Source: Bdellovibrio bacteriovorus
GTDB lineage: Bacteria > Bdellovibrionota > Bdellovibrionia > Bdellovibrionales > Bdellovibrionaceae
Assembly (NCBI RefSeq): GCF_001592735.1
Contig: NZ_LUKE01000004.1
Location: 1 to 64,000, forward strand
Length of the DNA stretch: 64,000 nucleotides
Reading direction: 5' to 3'
Shown: piece by piece, positions 54,569-61,982 of the stretch
How the letters are laid out: each line of letters starts with the position of its first letter
Position numbering within the stretch: the first letter of the stretch is position 1
Translations under genes and position numbers: made by a program
Notes under the pieces: generated by a model
Told to the model about the DNA's origin: nothing
The model's input: the letters and a program-made list of their open reading frames with translations, nothing else
Databases searched by the model: none

Positions 54569-54729
54569 GGACCTGTGGTTGCTCTGATCTGTGGCCTTAG
54601 CCCCTGGCGCAAAATTTGTAGCTGTTTAAAATTTTGACGGTCATGAATATTCTATATCAAATTGGGGCTCCGTTTACCTAGGCATGCGAACTGCAACCGT
54701 CTTTCGCATAACTAATAAATGGAGCTTAC

Positions 54730-55008
54730 ATGCTTAAACTAGTCATCGCTAATCTGGCCACTCTTTTGGTACTTCCGCTCAGTGCTTTTGCCGCAGACGC
54801 AACTTGTGCGGGATATAATCAGTACGTCACTCATCAATGCGCTTCAGAAAAGACTCTTAAAGGCGACCTAAGTGATGAAATGCTTAAAGGTTATTCCGTT
54901 AAAACTTGCAAAAATGAATCGTTCAAGATGATTCTGGAATCAGATCTTGTTGCTAAAGCTAGTTGCAAGCCGGTGATGTCCGGAAAGCTGATCAGCGCCT
55001 TGAATTAA
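54730..55008 (+). CDS. Small secreted protein with four cysteines
   Basis: A 92-residue protein: signal peptide (1-21, ending AFA-A), then a 70-residue mature part with four Cys (about C26, C37, C60 and C78), which likely form two disulfides. TTTAC-type leader and a ribosome site of TGGAG seven bases upstream support expression. No family is recognised. It converges on the HNH remnant with four bases between. Confidence 0.6.
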   Translation: MLKLVIANLATLLVLPLSAFAADATCAGYNQYVTHQCASEKTLKGDLSDEMLKGYSVKTCKNESFKMILESDLVAKASCKPVMSGKLISALN

Positions 55009-55012
55009 AATT

Positions 55013-55695
55013 TTAGTTTCGAGCGCGGTTGTGAACCCCACATAAAATTCGCAGGTTCGAAATCTTCTGGTCGCCACCTGCGGACAAAGGTTGAATATGA
55101 TCCACCTGCAATTGATACTTAGAGCGACATCGACCGGCGTGGGGATGATGATGTTCACATTGGTATTGGGCCTTAGATAAAAGCAAGCGCTTGGTTTTTA
55201 CCGAAATATAGGGCCGGTATGGTTGCATGATTTTATTTCTATCTCGAACATCCTTGTTATCCTGCTTGCGACTCCCCGCGGTCTTCTGTTCTGAGCTTAC
55301 CAAGAAGCTTTGCGTCGCCAAGGGGTTATTATTTATCGCTTCTCCCAATTCCAAATTTTTAATTCCGAACGTATTTTTCCCCAACTTGCTTTGATTTATT
55401 TTCTTTGCCAAAGTGGTAATCACCTCTGACCAGGAGCCGCTGGGACAAACATGACTTAAAAGTTCCTGCGTTCATAGGCGCTGTATTCGGAATACCCCAG
55501 TTCTTTAGTTAAGTAAGAAAAAATGCGATCATACCCCAACTGCAAATGCAGCTTGCGATTTTCCACTTCAATAATATGCAACAAAACCAAATGAGTGATT
55601 TTTCGCTCTGCCTTGGCAAGGCGTTTTAAACTTAAAACAAGATCCGAGTTTGAAAGATGCCTTAAGTCTGCCTTCATAGTTGATTCCGTTGTCAT
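55013..55695 (-). pseudogene. Broken HNH endonuclease gene
   Basis: Two fragments of one HNH gene in different frames. The 5' part (55695-55456, 79 residues) starts normally with LSNSDLVLSLKRLAKAERK and RKLHLQLGYDRIFSYLTKELGYSEYSAYERR, then stops. The 3' part (from about 55490 down to 55013) resumes as CPSGSWSEVITTLAKKI and ends with the HNH core: CEHHHPHAGRC, QLQVDHIQPLSAGG and NLRILCGVHNR. About 130-150 residues normally between them are missing. This indicates an internal deletion with frameshift. The HNH core is intact and might still be made from a GTG at 55423. Confidence 0.7.
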
Positions 55696-56119
55696 GATAT
55701 TTCCTCTTTGCCAGAGTTATAACATCACTTTTAAAACTCGACTTTTAAGGTTTTTTCTGAGGCATTTGGCCTAAGTAAGATATTTACAAAAGACCCGCAA
55801 AGACGTTTATAAAGCCATAGTGAACCGATAAAATTGCATTTGAGATCCATCGCGAAGAGCGCAAAAACATTTATTATCGAGGATTTTAAGAATAAGAAAA
55901 TCATGGCAAGAACAAAGTTGTTAAATTTATAACTCCATGTTTCTTGGTAAGCGCAGGGAGAGAAGTCTTAATTCGAATCTATTGATGGAAATAAGGGCGA
56001 GGAGTTTACGGTAAGCCTAGGTTCGCTGACTTCACCTAAAGGATGTGTATCCAAGGGTTGGACACAGTTTGTGTACAAACCTCTTGCCATCCCAAGATCA
56101 AATTCCGATACTTTTTTGC
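55696..56119. other. AT-rich gene-free stretch
   Basis: 424 bases between the HNH remnant and the TIGR02147 gene. It is visibly more A/T-rich than the flanks. No promoter of good quality, RNA gene or repeat was recognised. A ten-codon frame is present but not credible. It probably includes decayed sequence and the promoter of the downstream pair. Confidence 0.4.
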
Positions 56120-56881
56120 ATGGAACAAAGAAGTTCGGATTTCAGAAATTATCTTCAGGAAGAGTTGGTTTTGCGCTGTCGCAAAAACCCGGCGTACTCC
56201 TTAAGGAGCTTTGCAAAATCTCTGGATCTTTCGCCGTCTTTTTTAAGTAAAATTCTGAACGGCAAAAGAAGAATCACAGACGAGATTTTTAAAAAAGTTT
56301 CCACGCATCTGAATTTGGAACCCGAACAAATGAATTCCTTTAAAAACTTCGTGGGTGCCACCAAGGGCGAGCTGGATTTTCATGGTCTTCAGTTAGAATA
56401 CTTTAAACTGATCTCGGACTGGTTTCATTATGCCATTCTTGAACTGACGCATGTCCAAGATTTTAAAAATGATGCAGAATGGATCGGGGCTCGTCTAGGG
56501 ATTACGGCCAACCAAGCCAAAGGTGCCATCGAAAGATTGATTGACCTGGAGTTGCTCGAAGAAATACATGGCCAGCTGCGTGTGACCTCTGGCGGAAACA
56601 CCACCACGAAGAATGAATTTACAGCCCTGGCCTTTAAAAAAATGCAGGATGAACTTTTAAGCAAGGCCCGTCAGTCACTTTGGAATGAAGATATCAGTCA
56701 AAGAGACCATACATCTATTTGTATGGCGATTCACACTGAGGACATTCCGGAAGTTAAAAAAAGATTAACTCAAGTTCGTCGCGATCTTTGTGAATATCTT
56801 GAGCGTCCACGAAAAACGAAGCCCGATGATGTCTATAATTTAAGCCTCTCGTTTTTTTCACTTACTAAGGAGTCACCATGA
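56120..56881 (+). CDS. TIGR02147-family (DUF4423) regulator
   Basis: A 253-residue protein. The N-terminus is an HTH of XRE type: NPAYSLRSFAKSLDLSPSFL and SKILNGKRRITDEIFKKV. The DUF4423/TIGR02147 domain follows (about 85-245), with FKLISDWFHYAILELT and AIERLIDLELLEE as its winged-helix-like core. The family is abundant in Bdellovibrio and Fibrobacter and often lies next to a secreted or lipoprotein gene. Start ATG 56120 lacks a good ribosome site, but matches the family's start. It overlaps the next gene by four bases (ATGA). Confidence 0.8.
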   Translation: MEQRSSDFRNYLQEELVLRCRKNPAYSLRSFAKSLDLSPSFLSKILNGKRRITDEIFKKVSTHLNLEPEQMNSFKNFVGATKGELDFHGLQLEYFKLISDWFHYAILELTHVQDFKNDAEWIGARLGITANQAKGAIERLIDLELLEEIHGQLRVTSGGNTTTKNEFTALAFKKMQDELLSKARQSLWNEDISQRDHTSICMAIHTEDIPEVKKRLTQVRRDLCEYLERPRKTKPDDVYNLSLSFFSLTKESP

Positions 56882-58092
56882 ATAATGCAATAGCCCTTCT
56901 GCTCATTTCAGTTCTTACGATTTCTTGTCAGGGTGGGGGAGGCTCCGAATTAAAACCATTTTTGCCTGCCAAGCCGGAAGCCAATGCCGCTCCAGATTCA
57001 GACGATTCTTTGACAGGATGGAAACGGGATTTCATAGGTCAAGAAGGGCATGGTGGTGATGCCTTGGTTTGTTTTAGCATTCCCGTGCAAAGGGCGGTTG
57101 TAAAAGAATCTTTTGGTCAAGAAGAGGATTGCACGAAAGGTTGCTCTAGCAGTGGTAACTCTGGATCAACCCCCCGAGCTACGGCGGTTTGGCGTATGAC
57201 CGCGGAAGGTCGTGCGGCTATCGTTTCAGCGAAGCCCCTGGAGCAGTATTTGCTTGAAAAGATCGGCGGTCGCCAAGCCATGCTAGATCAACTGAATAGA
57301 ATGTCTACAGAGGAAGCTTATACAAAAGTGATCACTTCGCTTAAAACTTTGCCTGCGGCCTATGAGAAAGTTTCTTTAATACATAATAAGCTGGGCTGGC
57401 TAAAGCAAAGTGGTATTGCCAGTGAATATGGCTTAATGGATGTTCAGGATTCTGGATTTTTAAAAGAAAACGAGATCGATAAAGTGTATTGCAAAGAGCT
57501 TCAGGCCGTCATACGTCGTGATGATCAGTTGTGGTACGACTCTGACATCGTAGGCCGATTTGATAACGTGGGTCTGGTTTTGATGCAGCTTCATGAGGAG
57601 ATTTATGCTTGGGGTAAAGCGCAAGATCAAATCAACTTTCTGCAAGGTCCTTCTGCGCATGAAACGTCGGTGAAAACTCGTCGTTTGATCTTAAAGCTGT
57701 TAGATGAAAATTTAAGTGCTGACATAGTGAATGAGCATTTAAAGTCTTTGGGTTTTTCGGCCTTTTACTGGGTTGAAAATTTGAACCTTCCAACATCTGC
57801 AGGATATTACATGGATGTCGCAACCTGCAAATCAGAGCAGGATTTCCTAAGGTCGGCCCTAAATACTTACCGCAAAGATTACTGGTTGTACGTAGAGCGC
57901 CTTTTTTCAACCCGCTATTTGCAAACGGATGGATCCGAGCCCAAGTTGCCGTTGCGACACAATTATCCCATCGCCTTGGCTAACATGATAGCCTACACGT
58001 ATAGCACTCGGTCCTCAGATCCGAATTTTGCAACTCAGCTTTTAAAAATGGCTGAAAATTTTAATCAAACGACCGCTTGCGAGGTTCGTTAG
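56878..58092 (+). CDS. Lipoprotein of unknown function
   Basis: A 404-residue lipoprotein: the N-terminal lipobox LTISC places the acylated Cys at 17, followed by a Gly-rich flexible stretch. GQEGHGGDALVCF (about 54-66) is a distinctive motif, and a short CTKGCSSSG loop follows. The remaining 300 residues are mostly helical, with several Cys. No known enzyme motif was found. AAGGAG lies five bases before the ATG, and the gene overlaps the TIGR02147 gene, so regulator and lipoprotein are made together. It meets cdd tail to tail with a 4-base overlap. Confidence 0.7.
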   Translation: MNNAIALLLISVLTISCQGGGGSELKPFLPAKPEANAAPDSDDSLTGWKRDFIGQEGHGGDALVCFSIPVQRAVVKESFGQEEDCTKGCSSSGNSGSTPRATAVWRMTAEGRAAIVSAKPLEQYLLEKIGGRQAMLDQLNRMSTEEAYTKVITSLKTLPAAYEKVSLIHNKLGWLKQSGIASEYGLMDVQDSGFLKENEIDKVYCKELQAVIRRDDQLWYDSDIVGRFDNVGLVLMQLHEEIYAWGKAQDQINFLQGPSAHETSVKTRRLILKLLDENLSADIVNEHLKSLGFSAFYWVENLNLPTSAGYYMDVATCKSEQDFLRSALNTYRKDYWLYVERLFSTRYLQTDGSEPKLPLRHNYPIALANMIAYTYSTRSSDPNFATQLLKMAENFNQTTACEVR

Positions 58093-58493
58093 GCCAAATG
58101 CTTCGGAGTAAAAGCCTCCGGGAAAATTTCCGGGAACGTGAACGTCTTGATCGTTCCTTTGTTGTTAGCGGTGTGGATCAAGGTTTTTTCTGTGGCAAAT
58201 TCTGCGATCACTTGGCGGCAAAAACCGCACGGAGGCCAGGGTTTATCGGCGGTGCTCACCACCAAAACTTCTGAAATCTGTTTTTGTGCGCCTTCGCTCA
58301 CGGCTTTAAAAATCGCCACGCGCTCCGCACACACGGTGCCGCCGTAAGATGCATTTTCGACATTGCATCCCGCATGCACACTGCCGTCGGCCATTAAGAT
58401 CGCCGCTCCAATGCGTGCTTGGGAATAAGGGGAGTGAGAATTTTTTTGCGCTTTAACGGCCAAATCGAAAAGTTTTTTTTGTGTGTCGTTCAT
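58089..58493 (-). CDS. cdd: Cytidine deaminase
   Basis: A 134-residue tetrameric-type cytidine deaminase. Zinc is bound by C55, C89 and C92: CAE (55-57, with catalytic E57) and PCGFC (88-92). NVENASY (44-50) is the nucleoside-binding segment. It salvages pyrimidines by making uridine from cytidine. It overlaps maf by four bases; the pair forms a small nucleotide-maintenance operon. Confidence 0.95.
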   Translation of the reverse strand: MNDTQKKLFDLAVKAQKNSHSPYSQARIGAAILMADGSVHAGCNVENASYGGTVCAERVAIFKAVSEGAQKQISEVLVVSTADKPWPPCGFCRQVIAEFATEKTLIHTANNKGTIKTFTFPEIFPEAFTPKHLA

Positions 58494-59059
58494 AGGTTTA
58501 AATTCTCTAATATTTTACTGAGTGCGATCAAGGGTAAACCTTGAATCGCCGTAAAATCTTCGGTTTCAATTTTATCAAAAAGCATGATGCCATGGCTTTC
58601 AGCTTTATAGCTGCCCGCGCAGTCCATGGGTTCATCCAGTTGCACATAGCGTTCGATTTGTTCTAAGGTGCGCTTTTTCATCGTCATGCGCGTGACATCG
58701 GTGTGGGCGTACATTTTGTCTCCGTCAAAAACGCAGATGGCCGTAATCAGTTCGTGCGTTTTTCCCTGCATGGACATCAATTCTTTGACGGCTTTTTCTG
58801 GCGTGTGCGACTTGCCTAAGATGCGGCCTTCAAATGAAATCAATTGATCGCCACCGATGACGACTTTTCCGGGGCCTTTGAGGCTTTCGGCCTTTATGCG
58901 AGCTAGTTTTTCGGCCAAGGCGCGCGGGGCGAGGCTTAAGTCTTTTTCTTTTTCCTCATCCGCTAAAGGGGCCACGGCTTCGAATTTATAAGCCAATCGG
59001 GAAAGAAGCTCATATCTGTACTTAGATGTGCTTGCTAAAATCAATTGTTTTTCAGCCAT
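58490..59059 (-). CDS. maf: Maf-like nucleotide pyrophosphatase
   Basis: A 189-residue protein. LILASTSKYRYELL (5-18) is the Maf signature, and GGDQLISFEGRILGK follows the family core; the canonical SxSxRR turn is SxSKYR here. Maf enzymes hydrolyse modified or canonical nucleoside triphosphates. Start at 59059 has GAGG eight bases upstream; a GTG at 59083 would add eight residues. Its substrate class (dTTP/UTP or m7GTP) is not settled by sequence reading. Confidence 0.88.
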   Translation of the reverse strand: MAEKQLILASTSKYRYELLSRLAYKFEAVAPLADEEKEKDLSLAPRALAEKLARIKAESLKGPGKVVIGGDQLISFEGRILGKSHTPEKAVKELMSMQGKTHELITAICVFDGDKMYAHTDVTRMTMKKRTLEQIERYVQLDEPMDCAGSYKAESHGIMLFDKIETEDFTAIQGLPLIALSKILENLNL

Positions 59060-59186
59060 ATGATAAACCTCGCAAAGTCTCACTTTCCCTTAAAACATGT
59101 TATTTCTCAAGAAGCAAAAGACTGTTTTGCTCAGCTACGTAACGGCTTTAAAATGGGAAGAAGGCCTAAAGTCTGAAGGAGTCTCT

Positions 59187-60158
59187 ATGGGCAAAAACAC
59201 TATTTCCACCTTCAGTTTGATTTTGCTTATTGCTGCGGTCATGTTCTTTTTCCACGTGAACCGCGAAGCAGAAAAACGCGCGGCTGCACAAATTGAAGAA
59301 ATCGAACAAACCAGTATCGTGGCTGAAATGCCTCGCCCTGCGGCGACAACGACCACCACTCCTAAAGCCCCTGTGTCCCCGACGCCCTCTCGTCAAGCCG
59401 AACTTGCCAGTGGAGAGTTGCAGAATTTAGAACAACAACTGGCGCAAGCCCAAGCGGATCTGCAAGTCCAGCGTGAATCCGTCAATCAATTGGCAACGCA
59501 AAGTCAAAGTTTCACGTCACGGATGCCGGCCGCCTTGGGATCTTTTGATTTGAATGTGTTGCGATCAGAGTCTCAAGTGCAAAACGCGCTGATGGAAATA
59601 GACGCTTATCGCAACCTAGAACAGCAAATAAATCGTCAGGCCGAAGATCAAATGCGCATTCAAAATAGTGCCGCGCAAGCGCAGCTGGCGCAGATTGATG
59701 AAAGCATTCGCGCCCAGGAGCTTCAGATTCGCCAAACCCGCGAAGATATCATGTATTGGAATCAGAATTTTAACGATCAAACCCGTCGGATGGCGGAGCT
59801 TCAACGTTTGCAGGAACAGCTCGATGCCCTTAATCAGCAGCGTGATTTGATGTTGCAGCAGCGTCTGTTAATTGCGGCTGAGTCCTTAAGCGCCGCGCAG
59901 GCCCTACAGGCAGGTAAACAAGAGGCTCTGAACGATCTGCAATCTAATCAGGCCAATGCCCAAGGAAATATCGAAAGTTTGCGGGACTCCATCATTCGCT
60001 TGCAACAATCGCAAAGAGAAATTCGCAATAGCCAAATCTCACTTGGCTCTCAATTACGTCAGGCTCAGCAAGCTCTGCAAAGCCAAGAAACCCAAGTTAA
60101 AAGCTTAGAGACGGCGGTGGAGCAAAAGAGACAGGAATTAAACTCCCTCGTGCAGTAA
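59187..60158 (+). CDS. Membrane-anchored coiled-coil protein
   Basis: A 323-residue protein with one N-terminal membrane helix (about 7-23), a Thr/Pro-rich linker, then about 250 residues of Gln/Leu-rich coiled coil. The start at 59187 has GGAG six bases upstream. The topology (short inner end, long outer coil) resembles envelope scaffold or peptidoglycan-linked proteins. No enzyme domain. The function is unknown. Confidence 0.65.
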   Translation: MGKNTISTFSLILLIAAVMFFFHVNREAEKRAAAQIEEIEQTSIVAEMPRPAATTTTTPKAPVSPTPSRQAELASGELQNLEQQLAQAQADLQVQRESVNQLATQSQSFTSRMPAALGSFDLNVLRSESQVQNALMEIDAYRNLEQQINRQAEDQMRIQNSAAQAQLAQIDESIRAQELQIRQTREDIMYWNQNFNDQTRRMAELQRLQEQLDALNQQRDLMLQQRLLIAAESLSAAQALQAGKQEALNDLQSNQANAQGNIESLRDSIIRLQQSQREIRNSQISLGSQLRQAQQALQSQETQVKSLETAVEQKRQELNSLVQ

Positions 60159-60293
60159 ATAGGGGCGGGCATAGAGAAGATCTATGGACCTATCGAGGCA
60201 AAGCGGGGCGTAAAATCGCTGTAAAATCTATAAATGGCGAGCCAAAGCCCCGAACTTGCGTTATACGTTTTCTTGCCTGAAGGACTTTTTCGT

Positions 60294-61208
60294 ATGACTA
60301 AACAGACTCTTCCCGATGTTGCTAAAGAAACCCACACTGAAAAATTCGCGCCCATTGATTGGGTGGGGATGGGCTCAATTGAGCTTCCGGTTTTACTAAA
60401 GCAAAGCGATGGAGTTTATCGTGTTCCCGCTCGGGCTGATGCGAAAGTCAGCTTAGATAAAAAACCTTCACGCGGTATTCATATGTCTCGCTTGTACCTG
60501 ATCACTCAGGAGCTTCTAACCAAGAACGAGCTGAATCTGACTCTTCTGGGGCGCACGACGGATGAGTTTTTAAGAACTCACGAAGACCTTTCAACCCAAG
60601 CCCGTGTGCAACTTCAGTTTGAAGCACCGCTTGTGCGTAAAGCTTTAAAAAGTGCCAACCAAGCTTGGCGCTCTTACCCGGTGGTGTTATCCGCGGTAAA
60701 TAAAAATGGTGTTAAGAATTATTACGTCGAAGTGGTTGTGACTTATTCTAGCACGTGCCCGGCTTCGGCGGCACTTTCTCGACAATTGATTCAAGATGGG
60801 TTCAAAGCTCAATTCAACGATAAGTCTTTAGATTTTGATGTGATTCATTCGTGGCTCGGAACCCCCCAAGGTATTGTGGCGACCCCTCACGCACAACGCA
60901 GCTTTGCTCGTGTGAAAGTAGAAGTAGGGACTGAGTTTGATTACGGGACCCTTATCGACACCGTCGAAGAGGCTTTACAGACGGCGGTTCAGGGCGCAGT
61001 GAAGCGGGAAGATGAGCAAGAGTTTGCTTTACGCAACGGCCAGAACTTGATGTTCTGTGAAGATGCGGCTCGACGAGTGAAGGATGCTTTGGATGCGCGC
61101 CCAGAAGTCTTGGATTACGTGGCCGAGTTCAGCCATGTTGAGAGCCTTCACCCTCATAACGCTGTTTCCCATATCTCCAAAGGCCTTAATTTAAGTCATT
61201 TTGAATAG
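60294..61208 (+). CDS. folE2: GTP cyclohydrolase FolE2 (type IB)
   Basis: A 304-residue protein. GIHMSRLY (61-68) is the family's first hallmark, then C155 in SSTCPAS and HAQRS near the C-domain. FolE2 converts GTP to dihydroneopterin triphosphate, the first step of folate and queuosine synthesis. Unlike FolE it does not need zinc. The start at 60294 has AAGGA upstream; an earlier in-frame ATG at 60234 is less likely. The next gene is a Fur-family regulator. Confidence 0.93.
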   Translation: MTKQTLPDVAKETHTEKFAPIDWVGMGSIELPVLLKQSDGVYRVPARADAKVSLDKKPSRGIHMSRLYLITQELLTKNELNLTLLGRTTDEFLRTHEDLSTQARVQLQFEAPLVRKALKSANQAWRSYPVVLSAVNKNGVKNYYVEVVVTYSSTCPASAALSRQLIQDGFKAQFNDKSLDFDVIHSWLGTPQGIVATPHAQRSFARVKVEVGTEFDYGTLIDTVEEALQTAVQGAVKREDEQEFALRNGQNLMFCEDAARRVKDALDARPEVLDYVAEFSHVESLHPHNAVSHISKGLNLSHFE

Positions 61209-61257
61209 TTGAGTGGGTCTTAGTGGCGCCAAAGTAGGCTTTAAGTAGCGTCCCGAG

Positions 61258-61280
61258 TTGAAAATGATTCTTAATTATCT
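61258..61280. promoter_or_regulatory. Candidate Fur-family operator
   Basis: TTGAAAATGATTCTTAATT leads into ATCT, an AT-rich imperfect palindrome with Fur-box-like character. It abuts the -35 box of the Fur-family gene. Autoregulation is inferred. Confidence 0.4.
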
Positions 61281-61309
61281 GGACATCGGGTGCCCGGCTG
61301 GTCTATAAA
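61280..61309 (+). promoter_or_regulatory. Probable promoter of the Fur-family gene
   Basis: TGGACA (61280-61285; 5 of 6) and TATAAA (61304-61309; 5 of 6) are separated by 18 bases. The ATG is 28 bases downstream of the -10 box. Confidence 0.65.
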
Positions 61310-61337
61310 TTTGAGACCGACCACTTGAGGTGTGCCT

Positions 61338-61844
61338 ATGAGTAAAGAAGCTGTTCCCTTTTTGCCCCGCCAACACGACGAAGATATCATCGTTCACGGT
61401 GAAGAATTCGACGAGTCAGAGCTTAAACGCATCATTCGTGCCCTTAATTTGAAAGTGACCAGCCAACGTTTAGCGATTTTAAAAGCTTTGCATGAAGGCC
61501 GTCGTCACGTTACTGCTCAAGAACTCTATGAAAAACTAAATAAGATTCACCCTGATATCGGTTTTGCGACCGTGTATCGTTTCTTGCGTACTTTGACCGA
61601 AGGTCAATTTGTGACGGAAGTTCGCATGGGTGGTTTGCCCGCTCGTTATGAGCTCACGCCCAAAGGCCATCATGACCATTTAACGTGTGTGAAGTGTGGC
61701 AAGATCTGCGAATTTGAAAATCGCGCGATCGAAAGCTTGCAAGAAAAAGTAGCAAATCAGTTCGGCTTTAAGCTGACTCATCACATTTTAGAACTTTATG
61801 GCGTGTGCCCAGCCTGCCAAGTAAAAGCGACGGCGGACCGTTGA
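61338..61844 (+). CDS. Fur-family metal-dependent regulator
   Basis: A 168-residue protein. The winged helix (about 25-100) includes VTSQRLAILKAL and GFATVYRFLRTL. The metal site has HHDHLTC (111-117) and CxxC pairs: C117/C120 and C157/C160, which bind structural zinc. Fur, Zur and PerR share these traits and cannot be told apart here. An acidic N-terminal extension of about 25 residues is longer than usual. GAGG precedes the ATG by seven bases. It follows folE2, whose homologues are often Zur targets, so Zur is a fair guess. Confidence 0.88.
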   Translation: MSKEAVPFLPRQHDEDIIVHGEEFDESELKRIIRALNLKVTSQRLAILKALHEGRRHVTAQELYEKLNKIHPDIGFATVYRFLRTLTEGQFVTEVRMGGLPARYELTPKGHHDHLTCVKCGKICEFENRAIESLQEKVANQFGFKLTHHILELYGVCPACQVKATADR

Positions 61845-61886
61845 AAAACGGCCCTCTGACTGCCTCTGACCGTTTTTGAACGGTCC
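61835..61886 (+). terminator. Probable terminator overlapping the Fur-family stop codon
   Basis: A 17-base arm (61835-61851) pairs with 61870-61886 with one mismatch around an 18-base loop. The following bases are T-rich (TTGGTTTTTGGGTTTT). The hairpin starts inside the last codons of the gene. Confidence 0.6.
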
Positions 61887-61982
61887 TTGGTTTTTGGGTT
61901 TTAAGTTTCTCTCTTGTAGTGCGGCATTCTGTTTTCTCTGGCCCTTGCGAAGTGGTCTCTTCTTCAACTACAATCATTTTCT

